This document shows, in pieces, positions 34,305 to 43,588 of a stretch of DNA of 64,000 bases. Numbering within the stretch: the stretch's first letter is position 1; the number at the start of each line of letters is the position of its first letter. The position numbers and the translations under genes are program-made. Source of the stretch: Hydractinia symbiolongicarpus (lineage: Eukaryota; Cnidaria; Hydrozoa; Anthoathecata; Hydractiniidae); assembly GCF_029227915.1 (NCBI RefSeq), contig NC_079882.1, positions 13,042,501-13,106,500 of the forward strand, written 5' to 3'. Under the pieces are notes generated by a model that saw only the letters and a program-made list of their open reading frames with translations, was not told where the DNA came from and made no database searches.

Positions 34305-35427
34305 CAAGAGTACCAATACAACTACTCTGCAAAGTATAAAAGTAACAGGGGTGAATGGCCGCTTGGTGTTACAAATTTGGAGCACCAGGACCTGTACGTG
34401 AGTACAGACTCCCATGTCTCTGTTGTATTTCGCAAGTTCACGAAGTATGCCATCAAGATCCCAACAACTTACCTCAATGACCCTGTTAATGTGAATTGGA
34501 AAGGGCAGGCATTGGACTTCTGGAATATCCAGTTTAATTTCGCTACACATTGCGCAACAACGGCATTAGGCATATGTGCCAAGCACATGACGGGTTCTGT
34601 ACCCCTTATTAACTCCATCTTCAAATTTCACGCTTTATATCATATGCGACGTATTCTGGCAAGAATGAAGGTCGCCATGCCGTATGACGATGGGTTGTCA
34701 CAATACAAAAAAACCATACTCCACATCCGGATACGCACAGGTATGCCGCGAATATGGTGCAGATCCTAATAGCCTCTACAAATTCAAGGCTGTCATGTCG
34801 TCATTGACAGATGGTAGATGGTGGCCGCAGGTTGATGGTGATTGGGCCAAGTTTTTTATGCCCACAAGTCAGGGGTTTGAAGGGTTGACCAAGCTGAGTG
34901 AGAGTATCCGGGCCTACGTGGTCCTATTGCTGGGGTCCTAGGCGTCAAGAGAATGTAAGCCATGACGTTACGGAGTTCCGAAAGGTGTTGCAATATGCCC
35001 GTACCCCAGTGAACTTTGCTGTCATGCATCACGTGTATATGCTGCCTTCCGATATGAATCTGCCCATAGCCAAAATTGTAGGGTATAACAACAACATTTT
35101 GATTGCCCTTGCAAGTGCGATGATTGGTATCCAGCTTGACCTAAATAACAAGCCTATTGTGCGGCATGCGGCACCTCCTATACATACCCTACCCCGAAGC
35201 ATGCCACACCTCCTATACTCCCAAGGCATACCATGCCACCACCTATTACATATCCTATGCATTCTCCCAATCATACCATACAGACCATACCACCTCCCGG
35301 GCCTACAACAACATCTTCTCCCATACCCGAACAACCCCCACCAAACCAACACGAGGATACCAAGGCCTCATTAATCACCATAGCGGTAGGTATAATCTTG
35401 GCATATATATGGTTGAGAAAAAAATAG
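34305..35427 (+). pseudogene. Candidate virion protein with C-terminal membrane anchor, copy A
   Basis: Coding traces in three frames match the gene at 57972-59253. They include 'NIQFNFATHCATTALGIC', 'KVLQYARTPVNFAVMHHVY' with 'MLPSDMNLPIAKIVGYNNN', a proline-rich spacer, and a final 'ASLITIAVGIILAYIWLRKK', a membrane helix with a basic end. The start ATG is missing, and a deletion near 34940 removed the segment that in B reads 'SQANARS'. Its place between capsid-type genes suggests a structural role; no fold is assigned. Confidence 0.6.
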
Positions 35428-35435
35428 GGCTTATT

Positions 35436-36574
35436 TCACGTATAGCACGACAACCCTGCAGCTCCCGCGATGATCATGTACGGATGTTTTCCCGCATATG
35501 TAACGATGGTTGACACTACCCTCAGAAGGAAGGAGACTACCCTACCTGTAATACCCGGCAAGGCAGCACCTGCCTTGCCTGCCAGATATTTAATGAAATT
35601 TCCTAGCCTTTCCAGTTGTTTCTCCACAAAGCCTTTTTCACCACCCGCTGAAGAGTATACGAAGCTTCTCAAGCAGAGTTGTGTTATCTCCGGCAATTTT
35701 CAATAGCGTGTCTTTGATATGTCTGAGTTGGGGGTATATGTCAGTGGATAGTATACTATGTGCTTCCCCTATAGCCTTCTTCATATCATTCAGATCCTTA
35801 ATCTCTTTCTTCGCTTTCTCCCCAACGTTCTACTTCTCAAGTTCTTTCACCCTGCCCTCTGCCTTATTAATCTCACTGTAGTATAGGATCATCTTATTTG
35901 TCAGGCTTTTCAAGTTACCCCTTAGCGTCTGAAGCTCAAGGTCAAGTCCCATTCTTTTACGTGGGGTGATACCACCTTCATCAGGTCCAACAAACGAAGT
36001 GTCTTGTGTAAGGCTCTCCGTGGCATCTACAAATTCATCCATCTCCTCCAATAAGTCCATCTCAATATGTTCGGCCTCCTCCTCTATTTTATTATATCTT
36101 TTAAGGAGATTGTGGGCCCTAAATTTACCACCTTTATTGGGTGTAACATAGTCTACAAACCCAAGGGCTTGCAGGCGATTACTACCCAGGAACGTTTGTA
36201 TCTGACCAACACGTTTTAGGTTGCCATCTTGATTTGTAACCACTATTTCCTTGAACATTTTCTTACCCTTCACTATCTCCTTTACAATAAGTTGATTCCC
36301 CTTCCCTGAACATATCATAATACCTAGCATTAGACTGTAACCCCAATGTTTCCATAAGATGATTGTAAAGTCCATCGATCTTTGATTTTAGTAACTTTTG
36401 CCTCTGCCCCGAAAGATCCCCATGTTGTTGTTCTGTTGAAGGCCCTGATGTTCCGGGGAGTTTTGGCGTTCCGGGAAGTTTTGATGTAGTATCATCGGGT
36501 TTATCTGGATGGCCCCCATCCTCATCATCATCATCAATATCAATGTCAGGCACAAATTCTGGATTGGTTGGCAT
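35436..36574 (-). pseudogene. Coiled-coil protein with C-terminal hydrophobic region, copy A
   Basis: The ATG at 36574 starts an acidic, proline-rich N terminus. A central part with 'EGGITPRKRMGLDLE' and heptad-like helices follows. The C terminus has 'KYLAGKAGAALPGI' and a long apolar stretch. Homologue: 59286-60510. An amphipathic C-terminal region in a virion-gene block recalls membrane-active proteins of adenovirus-like virions (inference). Frameshifts near 36280 and 35830 plus a deletion break it. Its start is 37 bp from the divergent capsid-gene start. Confidence 0.6.
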
Positions 36575-36611
36575 TTCTTTTATTCAAATAGTTTCCCTAT
36601 ATATAATAAAC
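36575..36611. promoter_or_regulatory. Divergent promoter between coiled-coil and capsid genes, copy A
   Basis: The 37 bp between the two ATGs holds TTTATTCAAA, TTCCCTA and an ATATATAATAAA run. The equivalent 33 bp in copy B keeps TTTATTCAA, TTCCCTA and ATAA in the same order and spacing. Confidence 0.6.
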
Positions 36612-37554
36612 ATGAGTGCATTCGGAACGACATTAGATCCTTATGCAGAGACGAAGCAACTCTTTGGTATAAAAGGCCGAAAACAAAGGGTTCAGATAAG
36701 TCACATACCTTCAACCATCAACCAGAACGAAGACCTGCGTGTGGATATGCCTCATATGTCCGGGAATGATGTCATCTTCCCTGGTAAGTCTCAAGCTTCT
36801 ATTTGACTTGACGCTGACGGGGACCAACACGACACGTACCATTGTCAGTAACATTGGTAAAAGCCTGGCAAAGAACCTACGTATCACTTTGAACAACAAC
36901 GAAATTCAAAACATATCAGATTACAATATCCTGGCCGTATATAGGTACCTGTGCCTGCCAAAATTTGATAGGGACAATAACCTTGTTTTAGAGGGGATCA
37001 ATCCTAACGACGGGACCATCAGGGCCCTGCAGATCAATGCAACCGGTCATGTGGGAACGGATTAGGAGAAAGCAATAGTGGAGGAATATGGCAACACTTT
37101 CTGCTCCCTCAAAATCATTTAAGGGTGTCTTGCTACTCTTCATAGACCCTGGAAAAGTAAAGGCTTACGCTGGCGTTAACGAAACGTTTTATAACCCTGG
37201 GATTGAGAAGGTTAGCGTGACGGTGGAAGGGAAGCCAAATGAACTTTACTCTCACGCAATGTTACCCAAGGACCATCTTGAAAAGATTATGAACGTCTTT
37301 GGTAGCCATGACTCGAACGTGACCATCGGGCAATTCTTCAACGAAAGGTATGCCCTCTTCATCGACTTTCTGGCGTCTGCCGATCACCACCCACATGGTA
37401 GCGGAAGGTCCTTACAACGTTTGTCTGATGGTATCACGCGCTGCATATCACAAAGAAAGCAGACGGAACCGAAGATTTCATGGCCTACGTGTATTTGCTT
37501 CAAGATGACCAGCTGAATGTCATGGACGGTGGGTTTCATAGCGTGGAGTACTAA
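36612..37554 (+). pseudogene. Candidate double-jelly-roll major capsid protein, copy A (internal deletion)
   Basis: It reads 'MSAFGTTLDPYAETKQLFGI', 'INQNEDLRVDMP', then in another frame 'NISDYNILAVYRYLCLPKFD', and ends 'DDQLNVMDGGFHSVEY'-like. Homologue: 60544-61826. Against B, about 333 bp are missing between 37094 and 37121, removing most of the middle. There is also a frameshift near 36782 and a TAG near 37063. I place the family as the Polinton capsid protein from remembered cnidarian relatives ('MLPKDHLEKI', 'RYALFIDF', 'LQRLSDGIT'); the fold is inferred. Confidence 0.6.
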
Positions 37555-38450
37555 ATGACCACAACTCGTGTTTGTCCCCAAGGGCAAAAACGAGTTAATA
37601 TGGATGGAACCGAGAGATGCTCGAAGTGTAATTTTTCTTTATCTTTGGACAATTTTATGATCAAGGTAAACGGTCAACTAACAAAAATGTGGATTAAATG
37701 CCTGAACATAGCCAAGGTGTCACGGAAACATATAAAGTGCCCCCATGAAAGGGTGAGGGCATATTGTAAGGAGTGTAAGGGATGTGAGATTTGCCATCAG
37801 GAAAGACAGAGCGGACAATGCAGGGACTGCGGAGGAAGTCACATTTCCCCCCATCAAAGGGTAAGATCCAGGTGTAAAGAGTGTGGGAGTAATGGTATTT
37901 GCAAGCATGGTAGGCGAAGAACAGAGTGCAAAGAGTGTGGCAGCGGAAGCATCTGTCACCATCAAAGGATAAGATCAATATGCAAAGACTGTGGGGGTAG
38001 AAAGCATATGTCATCATCAAGGCAGGGGTCCCTATGCAAAGAGTGTGGGGTGGAAGCGTCTGCCACCATCAAAGGATAAGATCATTATGCAAAGACTGTG
38101 GAGGTGGAAGCATCTGCGGGCATGAAAAACAAAGGCGATATTGTGCCATTTGCGACCCTTCAGGGCATCTGGCCGGTGCCGTAGGAAACTAAACCCGCTA
38201 CGCCTTGAAGGGAAACAAAGAGCTTAGCTCCCGGGAGTATCTTGGGTGTGATATGGCTACACTGAGGGCCCATATTGAGATTCAGTTTTCTGAGGGGATG
38301 ACATGGGATAGCCATGGAGAGTGGCACATCGATTACAAGGTACCACTCCGGTATCGAGAAAATGGGGATGCCCCATTGCTTGCAGAGGTAGCGAAAAGGC
38401 TACACTATACCAACACCCAAGCTATGTGGGCAAGTTTCGTCTCAGAATAA
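37555..38450 (+). pseudogene. Zinc-ribbon-repeat HNH endonuclease inserted after the capsid gene
   Basis: The ATG at 37555 follows the capsid stop TAA directly. The N-terminal part has 'ERCSKCNFSLSLDNF', then tandem 18-20 residue units of the type 'SICHHQRIRSICKDCGG'. The C-terminal part is an HNH-like nuclease: 'SREYLGCDMATLRAHIEIQF', 'WHIDYKVPLRY' and 'RLHYTNTQAMWA'. This architecture is known from giant viruses and their mobile nucleases. The usual DH of the HNH core reads DY here. A frameshift near 38040 and an in-frame TAA near 38190 break it. Absent from copy B. Confidence 0.75.
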
Positions 38451-38451
38451 A

Positions 38452-38849
38452 ATGGCTACTCTTATGATCATGGCGGGGGCGCGCTAATCAACGCCCTAGC
38501 CTACTCTGGAACGAATTTTCTATTTAGCAAACTCTCAGGGCATGGCAAGGCAGAGCGCAGGCGTCATGATCGTGCGATAGAAAGGCTTAACGAGGCACAG
38601 GAGGAATGGATACGGAAGAGGCAAAAGAAACTTGACTGGTTCAACGAGGAAAGAGAAAGGCAAATAAAATCGAGGAAAAGTTTGAGGGAGTCTGATGATT
38701 CTATGTATCAATTTTATATTGCCTCTGATAGAAAGGCTCCGCAATTGAAGGATTTATACACACCCTCAAAAACCCAACAAGATGGTGAGTTAACATTCGT
38801 TGTTGGCTCCCTGTCCCTGCTAGGGTTCATTGCCTATAAATATCTGTAA
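38452..38849 (+). pseudogene. ~130-residue conserved protein, copy A
   Basis: The ATG at 38452 overlaps an AATAAA (38446-38451) and the HNH stop. A one-base shift near 38487 separates the start from 'NALAYSGTNFLFSKLSGHG', a basic helical middle and 'QDGELTFVVGSLSLLGFIAY' (membrane helix). The intact homologue in B is 61834-62226. The first 20 residues in B are also apolar, so it could span or dock at a membrane; the gene lies between capsid and integrase. Function unknown. Confidence 0.6.
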
Positions 38850-38882
38850 AAACGCGTTTTTTTTAACATGTATAATAAAGAA

Positions 38883-39836
38883 ATGTCAAAAACGCACGTT
38901 GTTACCAAAGAAGGGGCCGAAAAGCTGAGCAATATCTACTATACCCCGGAAAAACTGTGGGTCGGATGAAGGGCTATCAAGCTCCTTAGGAAGGAGAGCA
39001 GTCTCTCTAAAAAGAAGGTAATTCATAGGGTGAGTAGACAGCTGCTCTGTCTGAGACACATTCGAGGTCATAAAACGATCAATTATTCGCATTTTACCAT
39101 TACAACACCCAACAAGATGCATCAGTTCGATCTGCTACATATGCCCCATGAGCGGTTGTATGGCAATACGTACAAGTTTATTATTCTAACGGGGATTGAT
39201 GTGGCTTCATACTATAAGGTAGCAAGACCTCTACGAACGAAGAGAGCTAGCGAAGTCGCCGATATGATCAAAGATATTTACAAAGCCGGATCCCTACACT
39301 ACCCTAAAATATTGCAGTGTCATAATGGTAGTGAGTTTAAATCCGACGTAACGAAACTACTGGAGAATAAGGGTGTTGGAATTAAAAGGTCAACAACGAA
39401 TCATCACCATACATTCACGGCCTTCGCGGAATCCTACAACAAGGTACTCGCCAAAAGACTATTCAAGCCCCAGGATGCCCGGGAGTTGGTCTCTAGGGAG
39501 CCTAGAACCATTTGGGTCAAGCACCTGTATACCATCGTCAAAAGCCTTAATAATACCAAGACTACCATGATCGGCATAAACTCTAACAAGGCCATCAAAC
39601 TCGATGAAGTATCGCTCGCGAAAAGCGAGGAATATCCCGAGGAAAAGCCTCTGCCCGATGATGGTGTTTACCTCTATCTTCTACAACCCGGAGAGGAGCA
39701 TAGTGACTCTAAAAGACCCGCAACCGACGCCTTTTACAGCAAACGTACTTACAGGTTACAGAGCTTCGTGTCAGAAGAACTAATGCTTATTCCGGAGGAT
39801 GGTCAGGTACCACCGGAACATGTGAAGGAGTGGTAA
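38883..39836 (+). pseudogene. Retroviral-type (rve) integrase, copy A
   Basis: It starts at ATG 38883. One in-frame TGA (38967-38969) precedes a long open stretch. The HTH-like N terminus is followed by the DDE core: 'MHQFDLLHMPHE' (first Asp), 'LQCHNGSEFKSDV' where the second Asp is His (CAT, 39321-39323), and 'TAFAESYNKVLAKRLF' (Glu). The C-terminal 'SFVSEELMLIPEDG...EHVKEW' is kept, but about 50 bp coding for the preceding SH3-like strands are missing relative to B. The enzyme would insert element DNA; this copy should be inactive. Confidence 0.85.
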
Positions 39837-40047
39837 ATAGTATTTGCGGAAGTACGTCTAAGGGTTCATCCTCAAACTCCTTACCCGGATCTCTTATATG
39901 CAGCAAGGGTGGCTCGGTATAGAATCCATAAACAATGCCTTTGATGACATCAGGCTCAATATCCAAATCAATATCAATCAATCGCCTATCTGGTATAGGA
40001 AAATTGAGTATTTTGCCTATTGCCGTGATATCAGCCAAATCCGACAA
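39787..40047 (-). CDS. Unrecognised minus-strand frame between integrase and BRO-like gene
   Basis: The frame reads 'MSDLADITAIGKILNFPIPD' and is acidic. It could extend upstream to about 40118, and its 3' end overlaps the integrase end. It has no counterpart in copy B, where the two neighbouring genes are 42 bp apart. It may be a cargo gene or chance. Confidence 0.3.
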   Translation of the reverse strand: MSDLADITAIGKILNFPIPDRRLIDIDLDIEPDVIKGIVYGFYTEPPLLHIRDPGKEFEDEPLDVLPQILFTTPSHVPVVPDHPPE

Positions 40048-40342
40048 CTTTAACGTCTTATCTTTGCAAATGTTGCCCGTGCTTTTTCGCCCGATGCTAC
40101 CCCGTGTAAAAGATCATCGTCCGTGGGGTATTAAAGACCTTCATAGTATTTCCCATTTCGATACCTGAAATTTTCCAGGCAGGTAAGGCAATAACTAGTT
40201 ACTGATCCTGCCTTTATACAGCAATGCAGCACAGGTACCCGAATATCAAAACCCCTTGTATATAGGCTTCCATCTTTTGATATTTCACTCCCTTCCCTCC
40301 CACACATATAGCTGAAGTGGTCAAAGAGGTATTTTCATATAG

Positions 40343-40407
40343 TTTTCACTACCCACAAGAGTAGTGAAAATCGTGCTTGGTTGGGTGTGGACAGATCTGT
40401 CCACACC
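40343..40407. terminator. Two hairpins at the end of the BRO-like gene
   Basis: TTTTCACTAC/GTAGTGAAAA (40343-40370, 8 nt loop) and a perfect 24 bp palindrome GGTGTGGACAGATCTGTCCA... (40384-40407) stand back to back. The second ends on the stop codon of the minus-strand gene. Confidence 0.5.
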
Positions 40408-41161
40408 TATTCTGCGAGTTCCAGGAGTCTTTCATGCGTATAATTCTCACCAAGCCTAAAATGCCTGAATCTCTCCGGATTGCAGCAGATACAACCCCGT
40501 TTCAGTAGCCAATTATAGTGAACGATAGAATTTCCCGTTTCGGCCAGCACCAAGATCTCACCCTTGGGGTAATCAACAAGTTTATTGCATATTTTTTGTG
40601 CTACATACCTCTGTTGCCCACAGGGATCATCATTATTCTTTTGAATTATTACCATACTGTTATCCTTGCCAGGATCTTTGAGGTGGAGCACAGCACGTTG
40701 CTTCAGCTCCTCAATCCCATCCCCCAAAACCATAATTTGGCTATCTCTGTCCTCGATTTCATCATTTAGGAAGGCAAAGGCATTATCCTTCTCAATAATG
40801 GTTTCCTGTAATTTTTCCACGCCCATTCCCAGTTCAATCATTTTGTCAATGCCACAGCATTGGGTTTTCTTGATCTGACGGTGATTTCCAATGCCCCGTC
40901 GAACGTGACAAATACATCATGCCTGTTCTTTCCTCCTCCTAGTGTACCTGACCAGGTGTAGTCGGTGACTACACCCGGTATACTCTCTATTTCTCCCCTT
41001 GATGTTGTCATATGACGATCAAGGCCATACTGCCTAGGATTTAGGATACATAGGAATCTCTTGAGGTCTGCCCTTTTAAACAGGGGCTGATTTTGTTTAT
41101 CAAGTAAGGTCTCAATAGCTTCTGTGGGTATTGCGTTAAATCAGGCGAGTTGTGAAGACAT
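40407..41161 (-). pseudogene. BRO-like protein with coiled coil, copy A
   Basis: The ATG at 41161 opens an N-terminal part with 'IPTEAIETLLDKQNQPLF', 'GTLGGGKNRHDVFVTFDGAL' and 'EITVRSRKPNAVAL', fitting cnidarian Polinton BRO-N-like proteins as I recall them. A coiled coil follows, then a C-terminal domain with 'ETGNSIVHYNWLLKRG' and 'RFRHFRLGENYTHE'. A TGA near 41140 and a one-base shift at about 40850 break it. BRO proteins of large DNA viruses bind nucleic acid; the role here is inferred. Confidence 0.6.
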
Positions 41162-41239
41162 TTTCTATATACCGATGCTAGCCCGCAGGATTTTATAACG
41201 GTCAATCCAAAATTTTCCAATTCCTAGGATGTTCCAATC

Positions 41240-41847
41240 TTACAAAAGGGCATGCATGTTTAGATTTTTTAGCTCAACTTTGATCTCGTCCCAGTCCAGG
41301 ATGAGAATTGTTTCCTCGCCTATCATTTTCATGTCATCTTCTCGTGGGGGTACCATAAAAATAGTGCTTTCTTCTGCGTCCTCAGATTCTTGAGCAAGGC
41401 AGTATACGATTGGGTTAAGAGCCAAAGACTATGCCTACTGATAGCAAGTTCGAGCAGGGGCTGCCTTTCTTCATCGAGATCCTCGTTAGCGCTTACGTCA
41501 TCCAGAACGAAAAGACTCTCTTCAGCCGCGGATAACGACGACAATTTCTGAATCCATTCAAACAGCTCATTTCCCGGGTCTATCAGAAATACATAGGGGT
41601 CTTTCCAAAGTCAAGCCCTCTCAAGGTAGGTGGTATTCCACCTCAGGGTAGGGCAGAGGATGATGATATTGTTGAAGTGTCCCTTGTATTCAGCTTCAAG
41701 TAGATCCAAAACACGTCGTGTCCTGCCACACGAAGTAGGGCCTGTAAAGATTGCGTGTTGGAGTCCCTTACGACATCCAACATTTTATTCAATAATCCGA
41801 CCACTTCCTATTGTGAATTTTGGGGTACAGGGCTGCACAGCCTCCAT
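41240..41847 (-). pseudogene. FtsK/HerA-type DNA packaging ATPase, copy A
   Basis: The ATG at 41847 ('MEAVQPCTPKFTIGSG') leads to the P-loop 'AIFTGPTSCGRTRRVLDLL', where the expected Walker A lysine is arginine. 'FNNIIILCPTLRWNTTYLE' and Walker B 'SLFVLDDVSA' follow, then 'HSLWLLTQSYTALLKNLR' (sensor strand). The reading is broken by a TAA before the P-loop and by shifts near 41590 and 41420. In Polintons this ATPase pumps DNA into capsids. Homologous to 63797-64000 of copy B. Confidence 0.78.
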
Positions 41848-42113
41848 ATTTGTTTACCAAGGTAGGGAAGGGAATGGTATTTCGAGTCTAATATTCGAGG
41901 GGTGGTGGAGTATATATTAATTTACCCTGCAGGCACCGCAATGCGTTGCGATATCTCTCAACGAACCTTGCCTTCTCAGGGATGTCTCCGATAAGTGCGA
42001 TGTATCGGGGTATAATGCCGTATGTTAGAGATAATACAGGATTAGGTAGTTTTCATCCTGTTGAACACCCCTAATTTTCCCTTGACTCCTTCCATAACTC
42101 ATATTTGTCCGCT

Positions 42114-42362
42114 CTATTTTTGTTTAGGCACTATACTTGCAGGTAGCCATCCTTTGGATACAGCTATTTCACGACTTGCTCTCCCTGCTGAAAAATAAGC
42201 AACCATTTTGAGGACGTTTTCGGTGTCCATTTTTGTAGAGGGCCTTGTTATGCCTAGGAACTTTTTACCTGCCATGTACGCAAAGGTGAAACCAAGGTCC
42301 ACGACCGTTTCATATAGCATATCTAAAATCTCCTTTTCCTTAGGTGTTACGTTACTTGCCAT
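42114..42362 (-). CDS. Small Polinton protein, 82 residues
   Basis: An intact frame from ATG 42362: 'MASNVTPKEKEILDMLYETV', an amphipathic helix and 'FSAGRASREIAVSKGWLP'. It resembles a small protein that accompanies PolB in cnidarian Polintons. Function unknown. Confidence 0.5.
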   Translation of the reverse strand: MASNVTPKEKEILDMLYETVVDLGFTFAYMAGKKFLGITRPSTKMDTENVLKMVAYFSAGRASREIAVSKGWLPASIVPKQK

Positions 42363-42464
42363 TTTATTAGGTGTTATTTTTTAGCAAAATTATTGCATCT
42401 TGACGAGCTGGGTTTTGTCCTGTTTCCCCTTTGGGGTCCTGGTGCGGTGTTTTGGGATTTGTTT

Positions 42465-42713
42465 TTACCCTTGCCAAATATATACCAGACGCCTACCTAT
42501 CGCTCCAACTCCATAGATGTGGACACTGCCCATTGACTGTATAGAACTGGCCTCAGAAGAGGCTTTGACTGCAGGCTCTACAGTACCCTCTTGATGCTTC
42601 ATTTCTTTCTTCCTCTTCTTTATGAGTGCCACCAACTTATGTCCCTGTGCAACACTTCCTGGACGCTTTAGGGGCTTTGTAATGACTCTCTCCTCATTCT
42701 CTTCTTCACTCAT
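42465..42713 (-). CDS. Small Polinton protein, 82 residues, basic/acidic
   Basis: ATG 42713. An acidic start 'MSEEENEERVITKPLKRPGS' and 'AQGHKLVALIKKRKKEMKH' precede a Ser/Ala-rich region and a short apolar end. Its start overlaps the stop of the preceding gene by four bases (ATGA-type overlap at 42710-42713). Function unknown. Confidence 0.5.
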   Translation of the reverse strand: MSEEENEERVITKPLKRPGSVAQGHKLVALIKKRKKEMKHQEGTVEPAVKASSEASSIQSMGSVHIYGVGAIGRRLVYIWQG

Positions 42714-43020
42714 TTGTTATAAGTCCTAAAACTTATAACAAAATACTTCTTTTTTACTACAAGAGAGATAGTAAGGCCCTGATCATCAAGGATCTCTATG
42801 TCCTCTTTTATCCCCTTGAGTATGGCTTCGGGGGTGTTGAAATCCCTCTCGAAGTATCTCAAGAACTGCCTAAACTTCATGGGTTCTTTATTTTGAGGCT
42901 TTCGAAACCGGTTCCATTTGGCCAGCAGCAACCCTTCCCGTGTGCTTTTTGTCTACCTCAACAATTTTTTCCACGGCCTCAGGTTGCTTTTGTTTGATGA
43001 TAATACTACACGCACTGTTC
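42710..43020 (-). pseudogene. Small Polinton protein downstream of the membrane protein gene
   Basis: The ATG at 43020 ('MNSACSIIIKQKQPEAVEKI') runs into a shift near 42915. The second part reads 'KEPMKFRQFLRYFERDFNTP' and ends 'YFVISFRTYNK'. The start overlaps the end of the gene at 43006-43587. Unrecognised. Confidence 0.45.
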
Positions 43021-43587
43021 ATCTTTGTTATCTTTGACCTCCTCCACATTCTCTTTCTTTTTTCTCATATGCCGAACCGTATGGTCCACCACAAGTAGTG
43101 GGGCCAAGCACCTCCAAAGGCCACAGTATACGAGGATCCCAAGGTCTGTCATGCTATCCCGAATAATAGGGTAATCCTCAATATCTCTCCTTAGCTCCTC
43201 AACACTGTCTATTTCCACAAAATTCCCTATCATGCTGGCATATAGGCTTATAACATGGGTTGACAGTGCTTTTGCGGTTTTTTCTCCCTTCTCCTGAAGT
43301 TCCCGCTGTACATGCTCTGTATGTACCTTGTCAATGACCTCCTCTGGAGCCTTGTCGACAAAGCATTCTGTGTATTTTTTGGGCAGGAGATGGCCCTTGT
43401 CCTTGCGTAGGGCCTCCGTCAAAATTTGCTTATGGATGGGCTTTTCGATATTTTCATATTCTGCGGAGGCATTATCAAAGACTTGTGCAATGTCAGAAAT
43501 TCCTTTTATCATACACCGATATCTAAAAAGTATGTAGGCAATTAGGGCATAGGGCAGGAGCAAGGCTATATACAGACATGCCTCCAA
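43006..43587 (-). CDS. Membrane protein downstream of PolB, 193 residues
   Basis: The frame begins at a TTG next to the PolB stop; a normal ATG is not seen, so the original start is probably mutated. An N-terminal helix ('YIALLLPYALIAYILF') and a second apolar region near the C terminus ('LGILVYCGLWRCLAPLLVV') flank a charged middle; it ends in a Lys/Glu-rich tail. Function unknown. Confidence 0.5.
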   Translation of the reverse strand: MEACLYIALLLPYALIAYILFRYRCMIKGISDIAQVFDNASAEYENIEKPIHKQILTEALRKDKGHLLPKKYTECFVDKAPEEVIDKVHTEHVQRELQEKGEKTAKALSTHVISLYASMIGNFVEIDSVEELRRDIEDYPIIRDSMTDLGILVYCGLWRCLAPLLVVDHTVRHMRKKKENVEEVKDNKDEQCV

Positions 43588-43588
43588 T

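Noticed and set aside
35029-35352. A minus-strand Cys/Arg-rich frame
   Set aside because: It is antisense to the proline-rich spacer of the virion protein gene.
37694-38020. Minus-strand His/Thr-rich frames
   Set aside because: They are antisense to the CxxC repeats of the HNH gene.
39030-39836. Endogenous retrovirus, because of the integrase
   Set aside because: There is no gag, protease or reverse transcriptase beside it. PolB, packaging ATPase and TIRs identify a Polinton.
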